Assembly: GCA_964564625.1 (NCBI GenBank) | Contig: CAZMBE010000007.1 | Location: 1 to 64,000 of the forward strand | Source of the DNA: UBA2185 sp964564625 | GTDB lineage: Bacteria > Desulfobacterota > Syntrophia > Syntrophales > UBA2185 | Direction: 5' to 3' | DNA length: 64,000 bases | Shown: in pieces, positions 52,513 through 62,233 of the stretch | How positions within the stretch are numbered: position 1 is the first letter of the stretch | How the letters are laid out: each line of letters begins with the position of its first letter | Program-made: the position numbers and the translations under genes | The notes under the pieces: generated by a model | What the model was told of the DNA's origin: nothing | The model's input: the letters and a program-made list of their open reading frames with translations, nothing else | Database searches by the model: none

Positions 52513-52719
52513 CTTCCCCTCCTGTGATACAAAACCTGTTTCATTACCATTCATGAAGAACTACAGGAAATCGGGCGTGTTGCCAAGCGCCGAATCCTCC
52601 TGCAAGAGGCCTTATCTGTTCGTTGCCATGCCTCCGTAAACATATCGCCGCCAGGGCGTTTGAAGCTTTATTAGGTCGGGTGCAGTATACGACAACCTCA
52701 TGGAACTGAGTATCCATTC

Positions 52720-53583
52720 CTACCCCGGCAGCACCCCTTCCCAGCGGGCAATTGCGTTCATCGCCAATGACCTGCCCTGCTCATACCCTTCCTGAAGCAC
52801 ACGGCGGTCCTGGCTGAGCCGCGTAACACGAAAGCCGTCCGGCGGACAAATTTCCACGACAGACACGCCCTCCGGTGGTGTGCGAATAAGGGTTACTGCA
52901 TTGTTATAGCGCTCCACACGCTTCGCCATTGCCTGTCGAAGCGCAGGGTGACGGCGCACATACCAGCGCATACAGTATTCAGATATACCATGGCGCTTGC
53001 TGTAGTTCCGATTTCGTGAACGAATAACCATAATACGGCGGGCGCCACGCCGGATTGCCTCCCCGACCGGAATCGCATCCGTTACGCCACCGTCCGTCAT
53101 CGGGCGACCTTCGACACTCGGATAGCCCCGGTAAAAAACCGGCATTGCGCTGGATGCTTTCAGAACATGCTCGAGATCCCCGGCACTGGTTACTTTGTAG
53201 ACCGCACGACCCGTTTGTATATCTGTTACAACAGTGATAAATGGCTTGTTTTTGGAATAAATAGCAGCCAGATCAAGACGGATTTCCCGTATGGTGATAT
53301 CCCAGAGCCAGTCAAGATCCATTAAATGACCGCCACGGATGAACCTTGTGATGTTGATAAATTCCGGCCGCAGCGAGTAATCCATGAAGATCATCCCATT
53401 ACGGCCTCTCATTTCGGCCAGGTATGCCGCGAGATTGGAAGCACCTGAGGAAACGCCGATATAAAAATCAAAAGGGTTAAATTGCGCTTCGAGAAAACCA
53501 TCCAGAAGCCCTGTTGAGAAAACGCCCCGCAGCGCTCCGCCCTCGACAACCAACGCCGTTTTGAATGATTGTGCCGCTAACAC
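52720..53583 (-). CDS. Patatin-like phospholipase family protein
   Basis: 287 residues. The oxyanion region is VVEGGALRGVFSTGLL, the nucleophile elbow GVSSGASN, and the Asp motif MTDGGVTDAIPV, so the Ser-Asp dyad is intact. It is the cytoplasmic YjjU/RssA-like type with no signal peptide. Acyl-hydrolase activity is expected. The start is a GTG; the upstream gene ends eight bases before it. Confidence 0.92.
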   Translation of the reverse strand: MLAAQSFKTALVVEGGALRGVFSTGLLDGFLEAQFNPFDFYIGVSSGASNLAAYLAEMRGRNGMIFMDYSLRPEFINITRFIRGGHLMDLDWLWDITIREIRLDLAAIYSKNKPFITVVTDIQTGRAVYKVTSAGDLEHVLKASSAMPVFYRGYPSVEGRPMTDGGVTDAIPVGEAIRRGARRIMVIRSRNRNYSKRHGISEYCMRWYVRRHPALRQAMAKRVERYNNAVTLIRTPPEGVSVVEICPPDGFRVTRLSQDRRVLQEGYEQGRSLAMNAIARWEGVLPG

Positions 53584-53591
53584 TGTTTTTC

Positions 53592-54194
53592 TTACTTGAC
53601 GGGCATGGGAAAAAACCTGTTGATAACCTCTTCCACTTCTCTAAGCCATTCGCCGCGCTTCTCTGGGGTGCTCGTAACGATAACGCCAAACACCCTTCGA
53701 TAAAAATTCCTTACACCACAGAGGCCGAAGACGCACTCCTTCCAGATATTTTCCAGGGGATCGCCGAATATGCTCACTTCCCTCTCCTGCTTTGTATTCG
53801 ATGTATTAAAGACAACGGCAGCACGGGCTTTCAGCAAGCCCCGGGGAATCCCTTCACCGCTGTCCCCTTCAAGAAATTCATAGGCAACCCCGGGTCGCAA
53901 CACCCTGTCAATCCAACCCTTCAGAATCGCGGGTGGCTGTCCCCACCAGTTGGGATGCACGATGACAAAGCCTTCCGCGGAAGCCGCCTCCGCACAATGA
54001 CTTTCAACGACTGGCTGCAGACGCGCATCATGAAGAATCTCTTCATCATGGAGGAGTGGATCAAACCCTTCCGCGTAGAGATCGTGAAACAGGACAGAAT
54101 GTCCGTTTTTACGTAATACTTCTGCGGCGGTATCAGCAAGTGCCCTGTTGAAACTCTTTACATTCGGATGCGCGACAATGAGTACTACATTCAT
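53592..54194 (-). CDS. NAD(P)H dehydrogenase (quinone), KefF/NQO1-like
   Basis: 200-residue flavodoxin-fold enzyme. It opens MNVVLIVAHPNVKSFNRALAD; the FMN region is IVHPNWWGQPPAILKGWIDR with VLRPGVAYEF. It reduces quinones by two electrons and is related to the regulatory subunits of Kef potassium channels, though none are here. The ATG at 54194 follows AGGA. It is eight bases upstream of the patatin gene, so the two are probably cotranscribed. Confidence 0.93.
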   Translation of the reverse strand: MNVVLIVAHPNVKSFNRALADTAAEVLRKNGHSVLFHDLYAEGFDPLLHDEEILHDARLQPVVESHCAEAASAEGFVIVHPNWWGQPPAILKGWIDRVLRPGVAYEFLEGDSGEGIPRGLLKARAAVVFNTSNTKQEREVSIFGDPLENIWKECVFGLCGVRNFYRRVFGVIVTSTPEKRGEWLREVEEVINRFFPMPVK

Positions 54195-54255
54195 GAATCC
54201 TGCCTGTGTAAAATGTGACATCCTTTATGCCGGATGATAACGGCAAATTTTTTGT

Positions 54256-54885
54256 TCACCGATGAAAGAGACGGCGGCGATAGAAGGCCAATTCAGCAAT
54301 GGAAGCCTGAAGGTCATAGTAGGCATCATGGCGGCTGTCTGAATCCGGCAACATAGCCCCCGGGAAATACCGGCGGATAATTTCCGGATCTCCCTTGTCA
54401 AATACTTCCCCGGTGCGGAGCAACGTCCATTCAAGCTTCAGGGCTGTCACATCAAGATGGCGGTAATTCAGGCGGCTCAAGAAACGCGGCAGAAAGCGAC
54501 GAATAAGCGCCCTGTCTTCATGGATACTGTTTCCCGCAAGGACCGGCCGTTCTTTTTCGATTTCAGCCGGCGGACCTGCGACTGCATCAACATAAGACGC
54601 AAGCCGGCAATCTGCTTCGGCAATATCCACCGCCCCGGGTGACCGGCATGCACGAACCAATTCCTGCAGATTCTGCTCCACCCACGGGCTCAGCGTTGCG
54701 CTGTCCGGCAACCGGATCGTTAATCGCAGATCATGTTCCTGTGGCACCACACGCCGCAAGGACGTGTCCGTAATCACAGCCGCAACTTGAAGCAGCCATG
54801 CCGTTTCCAGTTCAAGACTTGAGTACTCCGTATCGAACCAGACATAAAATTTATGTTCATTTTCTGACTGTACCATCGCTTTCAC
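54256..54885 (-). CDS. orn: Oligoribonuclease-like DEDDh exonuclease
   Basis: 209 residues. ExoI is YVWFDTEYSSLELETAWLL with the D-x-E pair, ExoII lies in LAGNSIHEDRALIRRFLP, then LNYRHLDVTALKLEW, and ExoIII is SRHDAYYDLQASIAELAFYR with the catalytic His and Asp. It degrades two- to five-base RNA to mononucleotides, including linear pGpG from cyclic di-GMP breakdown. It is a divergent member (DTE rather than DLE). The GTG at 54885 has AGAGGG; an ATG at 54876 is an alternative. Confidence 0.85.
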   Translation of the reverse strand: MKAMVQSENEHKFYVWFDTEYSSLELETAWLLQVAAVITDTSLRRVVPQEHDLRLTIRLPDSATLSPWVEQNLQELVRACRSPGAVDIAEADCRLASYVDAVAGPPAEIEKERPVLAGNSIHEDRALIRRFLPRFLSRLNYRHLDVTALKLEWTLLRTGEVFDKGDPEIIRRYFPGAMLPDSDSRHDAYYDLQASIAELAFYRRRLFHR

Positions 54886-54947
54886 ATAACCCTCTTATAC
54901 CGGGTGACAATTAAAAAATTATACAGGATTGCCGTATTTTTTTCTTT

Positions 54948-56195
54948 TCAAAGGCTCTCTGTACGTCTGTCCGGATAACGCTGCCGGATGAAGTGGATAA
55001 ATTCCATACAGGAAAAGAATATTTCGACAAGATCGGGGTCGAACTGCGTTCCTGCCCCTTCCTCAAATACTTTCAACACCCGTGCTTCATCCCAGGCGTC
55101 CTTATAAACCCGAGACGAACTGAGGGCGTCATATACATCGGCAATAGCGACAATCCTTCCGAAAACAGGAATTTCCTCGCAGGATTTTCCCCGCGGTTGC
55201 CCATCAGATTTCACATATCCCGCCAGAGGTAAGCCCGTCCGATGGTCCACATGACCGGGGTATCCCTTGCCGTCCCATCGTTCATGATGATTCAGGGAAA
55301 CAGCCGCCGCCACCTTATCAAATTCGGAGAGGCCGTCCAGAAACAGCCGTGCCCCCAATAGCGTGTGCTGCTTCATGATGTTGAACTCCTCTTCCGTAAG
55401 TTTTGCCGGCTTCTTCAAAATGGTATCAGAGATAGCTACCTTCCCTACATCATGGAGCATGGCGGCCATGCGGAAGATATCCCTGTTTCTCGCAATTTCC
55501 TTGCCGTCAATGCCCCTTTTTCTTCCCCATCGCTCATAAATTTCAATGGCATAACTGGCCACACGATTGACATGCGCCCCTGTTTCCAGGGGGTCCCTCA
55601 TTTCAGCCATTTTGATTGTCCGGAGAATAATATCCCTGGTCAGTTGGGCGCGTTCGAGGGCAACTGCCGCGGTATTGGCAAAATGCGTGAGCATCTTTTC
55701 CTGTTCAGGTGGAAAAGGTATAACTTTTTCATGCTCATCCTTGGCATTGATAATTTGCAGAACGCCGATAATATCCCCCCCGGCAGTATTGAGAGGAACA
55801 GTGAGAACGGATCGTGTGGAATAGCCGACGCGTTCATCAAAGCTGCGGTTAAAATGATACGGGACAGTTGCCGGTAACCTTGTAACATCGGGTATATTAA
55901 GGATGCGTCCCGTTTTGGCAACGAAACCGGCAATGCTGTATTCATCGATGGGAATGGTAAAATTTACGTAGGCGAGCTTTTCATTCGGCGGAAGTTTGCG
56001 CTGAAGAGTATCATTCTGCGTATAAGAAAACATGAGGGTTTCGTAATCTCTGAGGTATATCGACCCTGCATCGGCATTTACAAAACGCCTGGTTTCCGAA
56101 AGAATGTGCTCCATAAGAATATCAAGATCCTTGGACTGTCCAAGCTCTATACTCAAGTGGATCAACGTATCCAGCTTCTCGCGCTCATTCAGCAT
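54948..56195 (-). CDS. GAF / HD-GYP phosphodiesterase (cyclic di-GMP)
   Basis: 415 residues. A GAF domain occupies about 20-180 (ADAGSIYLRDYETLMFS, RSVLTVPLNTAGGDIIGV). The HD-GYP domain follows: the His-Asp pair is in MLHDVGKV, and the GYP motif in HHERWDGKGYPGH. Both are intact, so cyclic di-GMP breakdown to pGpG and GMP is expected, gated by a GAF ligand. The orn gene lies 62 bases further along, where it could finish pGpG. I chose the ATG at 56195; a TTG six bases upstream is in frame. Confidence 0.92.
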   Translation of the reverse strand: MLNEREKLDTLIHLSIELGQSKDLDILMEHILSETRRFVNADAGSIYLRDYETLMFSYTQNDTLQRKLPPNEKLAYVNFTIPIDEYSIAGFVAKTGRILNIPDVTRLPATVPYHFNRSFDERVGYSTRSVLTVPLNTAGGDIIGVLQIINAKDEHEKVIPFPPEQEKMLTHFANTAAVALERAQLTRDIILRTIKMAEMRDPLETGAHVNRVASYAIEIYERWGRKRGIDGKEIARNRDIFRMAAMLHDVGKVAISDTILKKPAKLTEEEFNIMKQHTLLGARLFLDGLSEFDKVAAAVSLNHHERWDGKGYPGHVDHRTGLPLAGYVKSDGQPRGKSCEEIPVFGRIVAIADVYDALSSSRVYKDAWDEARVLKVFEEGAGTQFDPDLVEIFFSCMEFIHFIRQRYPDRRTESL

Positions 56196-56210
56196 ACGCA
56201 ATCGCCTTTA

Positions 56211-56858
56211 TTATACTCCCACACGGTTTATACCATTGCCATTAACACCGGTGTGTGCTGCTTTTACCATTTTCATAATCTTCGATCCACCCATATTTGC
56301 CTCGGATACGATTTCCAGACCGGCCATCCGGATGTTTTCCACCGTCCTGCGGTTGATGTTGGTGCTCGTGACAGCGTGAACAAAAGGATTGAGAATGTCC
56401 ATCATGTTCCCCATGAACCGGTTATCGCTTCGCACGTGTTCCAGAAAAAAGGCGGTACCGTCTTTTTTGAGCACCCTTTTCACCTCCCGGAGGCCTTCTA
56501 CGGGGTGCGGTACCGTGCAGAACACAAACGTGGATACGGTGCAGTCGAAGTGTTCATCGGGAAATGACATATGTTCGATGTCCATCTCCAGCAGAGTGAC
56601 GTTCTTTCCCAAAGTTTCAGCTTTTTTCCTCGCCCTCTCCAGCATCTCTGGGCTGATGTCCACTCCCGTAAGATCGATACCCGGGGGGTAGTAAGGAAGG
56701 TTTCTTCCCGTTCCGATACCCACCTCCAGCACTCTGCCCTTCACCTCTGCCAAAAGCTTACGCCTCCACGCAGAGACGGAGAGCAGTTCCATTGGGGATT
56801 CCATAAAATCGTACATCCAGGCGATACGGTCAAAGTGCTTTTTTACCTTATTGCCCAT
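56211..56858 (-). CDS. Class I SAM-dependent methyltransferase (UbiE-like)
   Basis: 215 residues. Motif I is VLEVGIGTGRNLPYY, then GVDISPEMLERARKKAE and MSFPDEHFDCTVSTFVFCTVPHP. It belongs to the UbiE/phospholipid N-methyltransferase-like group with no membrane span. Substrate cannot be assigned. GGGAGA is well placed before the ATG. It precedes the HD-GYP gene closely. Confidence 0.9.
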   Translation of the reverse strand: MGNKVKKHFDRIAWMYDFMESPMELLSVSAWRRKLLAEVKGRVLEVGIGTGRNLPYYPPGIDLTGVDISPEMLERARKKAETLGKNVTLLEMDIEHMSFPDEHFDCTVSTFVFCTVPHPVEGLREVKRVLKKDGTAFFLEHVRSDNRFMGNMMDILNPFVHAVTSTNINRRTVENIRMAGLEIVSEANMGGSKIMKMVKAAHTGVNGNGINRVGV

Positions 56859-56936
56859 GCTGCTCTCCCGTCGTGTGACAATAAATAAGGTTTACACTAT
56901 AGGGACTTACTCACTGAACGCCCCGCCGGAGACGAA

Positions 56937-57830
56937 TTACGTTTCAAAGCCTGACAGTGTTTCCCCGGTCAAATCCTTGTTCTTGCGCTCAAGTTCAGCG
57001 ATCACCTGTGCCCCCAATAAGAGTATCAACGCCGCAGCTTCTATACTCAGAAGGAAGACCACGGCGGTGGCAAAGGAACCGTAGATTAGATTTACCAGAG
57101 ACAGTGCCGAGTAATACCAGACAAGGACACGGCGGATAATCTCCCATAACACTGTCGCGGTAATTCCTCCAAGCAAGGCATGATGAAACGCGATGCGCCC
57201 GACGGGCATCACAAGGTACAGGGAAGTGAGCATAAGCACCTCCCCAATCATCCCTATTATATAGAGCGCAATCCCGGGGGCTCCTTTAAGACTCAAGCCC
57301 CATCCGAAAATTACCAGCTTCATGTCCTCCAGTGTCTCCAGCACCCCTGCAATGAACGATACCAGCAATATCCCCAGCGCCATGAGAAATATATACACAT
57401 AAGGAATAACGGCAGACGTCAGAAAATGGCGGCGTTGTATTCTGACTCGATGGAAAAAGATCACCGACATGGCATTCTCAAGAGTTGTAAAGGCAATGGA
57501 GCTGAAAAACAGCATGACCAGCAATCCTATAATACCAATCACGTTGCGGTGCTGGATAAATGCCCACGCGTGTTCGGTCAAAATCGCCGCAGATCCGGGC
57601 AGTACCATTTCCATGTACGTTGATATGGTGGTGAAAAGCTGTTCCTCTCCCACAAAATGAGACAGCACAATCAGGATCAGGATCGATAAAGGTATAAATG
57701 ACAGAAGGGTGTAATAGGCGACGGCGCCGGATAACAGCAAGCCCTGATTACGCTTAAAGCCACGCAACACCTCTATCAGGAAGCTGATGATTCGACCAGT
57801 TTCCCAGATTATATTTTGCAGCCTGCTCAC
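56937..57830 (-). CDS. YihY/BrkB family membrane protein
   Basis: 297 residues with about six helices. The family features are GAVAYYTLLSFIPLSILI near the N-terminus, a central VRIQRRHFLTSA, and VWYYSALSLVNLIYGSFATA in the last third. Once called RNase BN, the family is a multipass envelope protein of unknown function. The start is the GTG at 57830, which has AAAGGAT at good spacing; a TTG 36 bases upstream opens a longer frame. Confidence 0.9.
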   Translation of the reverse strand: MSRLQNIIWETGRIISFLIEVLRGFKRNQGLLLSGAVAYYTLLSFIPLSILILIVLSHFVGEEQLFTTISTYMEMVLPGSAAILTEHAWAFIQHRNVIGIIGLLVMLFFSSIAFTTLENAMSVIFFHRVRIQRRHFLTSAVIPYVYIFLMALGILLVSFIAGVLETLEDMKLVIFGWGLSLKGAPGIALYIIGMIGEVLMLTSLYLVMPVGRIAFHHALLGGITATVLWEIIRRVLVWYYSALSLVNLIYGSFATAVVFLLSIEAAALILLLGAQVIAELERKNKDLTGETLSGFET

Positions 57831-57867
57831 AAGTATATCCTTTCTACAGCCTTCATTAGACAACAAT

Positions 57868-59553
57868 CTATGCCCTTGTCAACTGCCGGTACTTGATCCG
57901 GTGAGGCTGATCGGCGGCAGCGCCGAGGCGTGCCTTTCTGTCTGCTTCAAACGCAGAGTAGTTGCCATCGAACCACACCGTTTTGCTGTCCCCCTCGAAG
58001 GCAAGGATATGGGTGGCAATACGGTCTAAAAACCAGCGGTCATGACTGATAATGACGGCGCAGCCGGCGAATTCCTCCAGGGCCTCTTCCAGGGCCCGCA
58101 GGGTATTCACGTCGAGGTCATTGGTCGGTTCGTCCAGGAGGAGCACATTGGCCCCCTCCTTCAGCATCCTCGCAAGATGGACACGGTTCCGCTCGCCCCC
58201 GGACAGGGTGCCGACCTTTTTCTGCTGATCCGTGCCGGAAAAATTGAACCGCGCCACGTAAGCCCGGGAGTTGACCTGGATATTTGCTAGTTGGATTGTG
58301 TCCCGTCCCTCAGAAATCACCTCCCAGATGGTTTTTTCGGGATCGAGAACATCGCGGCTCTGATCCACGTACGCCAGTTTAACCGTTTCCCCAATCCTGA
58401 TGGTACCGGAGTCGGGTGTTTCCTGGCCCGTAATCATTCTAAACAGGGTCGTTTTTCCCGCACCGTTCGGACCGATAATTCCCACAATCCCTCCGGGAGG
58501 GAGGGCGAAAGACATATTCTCAACCAGCAGCCTGTCACCGTAAGCCTTGCTGACGTTTTCGGCCTCAATGACCACTTTGCCCAGCCGGGGTCCGGGAGGG
58601 ATATAGATTTGCAGGTCTTTCGCGTGTTTTTCTGTCTCCTGTTTGAGAAGGGCTTCATAGGAATTGATGCGGGCTTTTGATTTCGCGTGCCTTCCCTTCG
58701 GCGACATGCGTATCCATTCGAGTTCACGCTGGAGTGTCCGCTGCCGTTCGGTTTCTCTTTTTTCCTCCGCCTGAAGGCGTTTCTGCTTCTGTTCCAGCCA
58801 TGATGAATAATTTCCCTTCCAGGGGATACCCTGCGCCCGATCCAGTTCAAGGATCCATCCCGCGACATTGTCGAGGAAATACCGGTCGTGGGTCACGGCG
58901 ATGATGGTGCCGGGATAGCGCTGCAAGTGATGCTCCAGCCAGGCAACCGTTTCTGCATCAAGGTGGTTTGTCGGTTCGTCCAGAAGAAGTATGTCCGGCT
59001 TTTGCAAAAGGAGCCTGCAGAGCGCCACCCGCCGCCTTTCCCCGCCGGAAAGAACCTTCACCGGCGTGGCGCCGGGAGGGCAGCGCAGAGCGTCCATGGC
59101 CATCTCCAGCCGCGCGTCCAGATCCCAGGCATCGAGGGCATCGAGCTTTTCCTGAACCGCTCCCTGGCGTTCGATCAGCGTGTTCATCTCATCGTCGGAC
59201 ATGGGTTCACTGAACTGTTCGGTGATCCGGTTGAATTCATTGAGGAGGGCAACGGTCTCCTGCGCGCCCTCCTCCACGATATCCCTCACCGTTTTCGCAT
59301 CATCCAGGTGTGGCTCCTGTTCTAAAAATCCGATGGTATATCCGGGGGAAAGGGCTGTCTTGCCGTCGAATTCCTGGTCCACTCCCGCCAGGATGCGCAG
59401 GAGGGAACTCTTGCCGGAACCGTTCAGGCCGAGGACGCCGATCTTCGCGCCGTAGAAATAGGAAAGATAGATATCTTTGAGAACGGGCTTCTTATCGTAA
59501 TACTTGCCCACGCCGATCATGGAGTAGATCACTTTTGTCGTTTCATTCGCCAT
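57868..59553 (-). CDS. ettA: Energy-dependent translational throttle ATPase EttA
   Basis: 561-residue ABC-F protein that gates the first peptide bond according to the ADP/ATP ratio. It has two nucleotide-binding domains with Walker A GLNGSGKS and GPNGAGKT, signatures LSGGERRRVAL and LSGGERNRVHL, and Walker B LLLDEPTNHLD and LLLDEPTNDLD. The inter-domain linker (EEKRETERQRTLQRELEWI) is the arm-linker typical of EttA. AGGAG precedes the ATG. Full length. Confidence 0.96.
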   Translation of the reverse strand: MANETTKVIYSMIGVGKYYDKKPVLKDIYLSYFYGAKIGVLGLNGSGKSSLLRILAGVDQEFDGKTALSPGYTIGFLEQEPHLDDAKTVRDIVEEGAQETVALLNEFNRITEQFSEPMSDDEMNTLIERQGAVQEKLDALDAWDLDARLEMAMDALRCPPGATPVKVLSGGERRRVALCRLLLQKPDILLLDEPTNHLDAETVAWLEHHLQRYPGTIIAVTHDRYFLDNVAGWILELDRAQGIPWKGNYSSWLEQKQKRLQAEEKRETERQRTLQRELEWIRMSPKGRHAKSKARINSYEALLKQETEKHAKDLQIYIPPGPRLGKVVIEAENVSKAYGDRLLVENMSFALPPGGIVGIIGPNGAGKTTLFRMITGQETPDSGTIRIGETVKLAYVDQSRDVLDPEKTIWEVISEGRDTIQLANIQVNSRAYVARFNFSGTDQQKKVGTLSGGERNRVHLARMLKEGANVLLLDEPTNDLDVNTLRALEEALEEFAGCAVIISHDRWFLDRIATHILAFEGDSKTVWFDGNYSAFEADRKARLGAAADQPHRIKYRQLTRA

Positions 59554-59739
59554 TTATACCAGTAATCTCCTTTAGTTAACATTAAATTAGGCCTTTTTTT
59601 GATCGTTACACCGCCCCCCGGTAAGGACATTTGAAAAAAATCTCGGGTGGCAGTAAAATACTTTAAACTCCCGATTCCCGCGTCCGCAGGGCTGAGTTTC
59701 GTACCCCGTGGGTGCCTTATGGTACATGACTATGTCCTT

Positions 59740-60576
59740 TCATCCGTCATCCTTTGCGTGAAGATAGCGGTCAATTGTTTCGGATGCTCTTTGTATGAGT
59801 TCGCCGAAGGCATCTTCTCTGCTGTCATTTCCTATCCTAAAGGGAACGGCCTGCACTTGTACGGAAAACACCTCCTGTAATAACTTAACCGTATCGATTT
59901 CCCGCTGCTCCACTTTCTCTCTATCGCCATAGCTATTTCCTTTCTGCTCGTTACAGCCGAAATCATCGATAAGCACCACACTCCGGATACCGCCTAGATT
60001 CAATCCGGTTTTCAGCATTTCCCAGAACCGGCAATCGTCCTTATGGACACCGAGCTCTGCGGAACAGGCCACTACCATTCCGATAAAATCGGGATTCGCG
60101 AAGGCATCTTTTGCTGCCACTGCCTGAATCTGCAACTCATGAAGAAATCGTATGATATACCCGGTTGCTTCGGCGTAATGATCCGTTGCAATGATTACTT
60201 TTACGGAAGGTTGGTTTTGTAATGTATACAGGATGTTCCGCCAGCGCCGATCAATGTGGGAGTGGCTAAGATAACTGTTTACAAAAGAAGACGCCGCATC
60301 AGAAATTCGCCTACACGGAACGATGGACATATTTTGATAGAGAGTGGCGATGATCCTGTCCCTCATGACCTTTTTATAGCCCGCGGAACTTGTACTCCCT
60401 TCCTGCCACGTAGGACCAACAATCTCACCCCAGAATGTTTCAGGGCTCTTGATGCCCAGATCCATTAATCCGCTTTGTTTGAGTTGCTTCACAAGAAAAT
60501 CAGGTCTGGCGAATAGCGTGGCTCCCAGACTGAGGGTTCCCGAGTAATCAAAGATTACGAGCTTTACCGGCGCCAT
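59740..60576 (-). CDS. HAD-superfamily protein in the thi operon
   Basis: 278 residues. Motif I is IFDYSGTL: D10 is present, but the second catalytic Asp is Ser (S12), as also varies in phosphonatase-like HADs (D-x-A). Motif II is VIIATDHYA (Thr), and motif IV VVLIDDFGCNEQKG is intact. A simple phosphatase mechanism is thus doubtful. The ATG overlaps the thiE stop (TAATG), so a role linked to thiamine is plausible but unproven. Confidence 0.78.
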   Translation of the reverse strand: MAPVKLVIFDYSGTLSLGATLFARPDFLVKQLKQSGLMDLGIKSPETFWGEIVGPTWQEGSTSSAGYKKVMRDRIIATLYQNMSIVPCRRISDAASSFVNSYLSHSHIDRRWRNILYTLQNQPSVKVIIATDHYAEATGYIIRFLHELQIQAVAAKDAFANPDFIGMVVACSAELGVHKDDCRFWEMLKTGLNLGGIRSVVLIDDFGCNEQKGNSYGDREKVEQREIDTVKLLQEVFSVQVQAVPFRIGNDSREDAFGELIQRASETIDRYLHAKDDG

Positions 60577-61226
60577 TATAGAAGATTTCCTTCATGTCGA
60601 TCTTTTTTCAGGGCAGCCTGAATGATGTCACGGAGTTCGCACGTGGCTTTTAACGGATCGGAAGCCGCGCAGATCGCTGAAACAACGGCAATACAGTCTG
60701 CACCCGCCATAACCGCATCATCAGCGTTCGATGCATTGAGGCCGCCGATACCGACGAGCGGATGGTGTGAGTAGTCCTTGATTCTGGCCAGTCCCGCCAG
60801 ACCCCAGCTCCCCTTTGTGTCGATTTTTGTCGGTGTCGAAAAAACGGGACTGACACCGAGGTAATTGACGTCTAATTCCTGCGCCCGCACCACATCATCC
60901 CACGTTTCCACAGAGAGACCGATAATGGCGCGTGGCCCCATGAGTTTCCTTGCTACCTCATATGGCATGTCATCCTGGCCGATATGGATCCCCTCAGCTT
61001 CTACGGCAAGAGCCACATCAAGGCGGTCATTGATGATGAGAGGCACGTCGTATTGAGCGGTAAGTTTCTTTATTTTTCTTGCCTCTTCTATAAAAAAAAG
61101 GGTTGATACCTCTTTTTCACGCAGCTGTACATATGCAACCCCGCCTTTCAAGGCCTGACTTACCACATATTCAAGTGATCTCTGGCCGCATAATGTGCGA
61201 TCCGTAACCAGGTAGAGTCCCCGCAT
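60576..61226 (-). CDS. thiE: Thiamine-phosphate synthase
   Basis: 216 residues. ThiE joins HMP-pyrophosphate and HET-phosphate. Features are GVAYVQLREKE, LIINDRLDVALAVEAEGIHIGQDDM, LIGLSVETWDD in the form IIGLSVETWDD, and YLGVSPVFSTPTK with the C-terminal VGIGGLNASNADD. The stop overlaps the HAD gene and the ATG follows thiM by three bases, so this is a tight thiM-thiE-HAD operon. Confidence 0.96.
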   Translation of the reverse strand: MRGLYLVTDRTLCGQRSLEYVVSQALKGGVAYVQLREKEVSTLFFIEEARKIKKLTAQYDVPLIINDRLDVALAVEAEGIHIGQDDMPYEVARKLMGPRAIIGLSVETWDDVVRAQELDVNYLGVSPVFSTPTKIDTKGSWGLAGLARIKDYSHHPLVGIGGLNASNADDAVMAGADCIAVVSAICAASDPLKATCELRDIIQAALKKDRHEGNLL

Positions 61227-61228
61227 GC

Positions 61229-62032
61229 TTAACCATCTATTTTGAGGTAGCGATGTATATCTTCTTCTGAAAGCCGGTACAGGACATCAAGAAAGCGGAC
61301 TTGCAGACTTCCCGGTCCTGTTATGTTTTCTGCGGCGATTTCTCCGGTAATACCCATAACGGCCATTGCCTGGGTTGCCGCCTCTGCAAACGCATGGTTG
61401 ACGGCAGCAAAGGCGCCGCATAGGGCAGTTGCGATACAGCCCATGCCGGTGACCCTGGCCATCATTGGGTCGCCGTTCATCACCCTCGTTACCTCATTCG
61501 CGTGAACGATGTAATCGGTTTCTCCACTGACACAGATAACGCTCCCATAATTCCTGTTTAACTGGTGCGCTATGTCAACGGCAGCATGAGAAGAAGTGGT
61601 GCTTTCGACGCCTTTTGTTTTCGCATCTGCTTTCAGGATAGCCATTATTTCCGAAGCGTTGCCTCTGATGATGGCAGGAGGGACTTCCTCAATTAAATCT
61701 CTCGCCGTGCTTGTGCGGTATGCTGTCGCCCCCGCGCCGACGGGGTCGAGAACGATGGGGATATTCAACTTTTTTGCCTGATGTGCAGCTCGGAGCATCG
61801 CCCGTATCCAGTGAGGGCTCAGGGTTCCTATGTTGATGACTAGGGCGCCGGCAATGCGTACCATGTCTTCCACTTCCTCTTCCGCATGGGCCATGACGGG
61901 TGAAGCCCCGATGGACAGCAGTGCATTGGCCGTATTGTTCATTACAACGTAATTGGTAATATTGTGAACTACCGGTGATTTTTGTCTGATATCTTTGACA
62001 GATTCCCATATACTGGAGGCGGAAACCTTCAT
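61229..62032 (-). CDS. thiM: Hydroxyethylthiazole kinase
   Basis: 267 residues. ThiM phosphorylates HET for salvage. The sequence shows VVHNITNYVVMNNTANALLSIGASP, split here as VVHNITNYVVMN and TANALLSIGASPVMAHA, then VLDPVGAGATAYRTSTARDL and the ATP loop VTGMGCIATALCGAF. AAGGAG precedes the ATG. First gene of the thi operon. No TPP riboswitch is visible in the 117 bases upstream. Confidence 0.96.
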   Translation of the reverse strand: MKVSASSIWESVKDIRQKSPVVHNITNYVVMNNTANALLSIGASPVMAHAEEEVEDMVRIAGALVINIGTLSPHWIRAMLRAAHQAKKLNIPIVLDPVGAGATAYRTSTARDLIEEVPPAIIRGNASEIMAILKADAKTKGVESTTSSHAAVDIAHQLNRNYGSVICVSGETDYIVHANEVTRVMNGDPMMARVTGMGCIATALCGAFAAVNHAFAEAATQAMAVMGITGEIAAENITGPGSLQVRFLDVLYRLSEEDIHRYLKIDG

Positions 62033-62233
62033 GCCATGACTCTCCTTGTGTCAATAGTATTAGTGTTGGAACTTACCATAGAAAATACCGGAATGTAAAC
62101 GGAATGGTAGATTTCCCTGCATTTTATATCCAAACGTTGCATAATTATTTTGAATATAGTAGCGTTAACCGCCTTACGAATTCAAGGCCAAAATGAACGC
62201 ATATCTTTCCTTTGCCATGATCGGATCCCTTGC

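Noticed and set aside
62033..62149. TPP riboswitch upstream of thiM
   Set aside because: I looked on the minus strand for the conserved CUGAGA and GGAUAAUGCC-like blocks and did not find them; the leader is also short.
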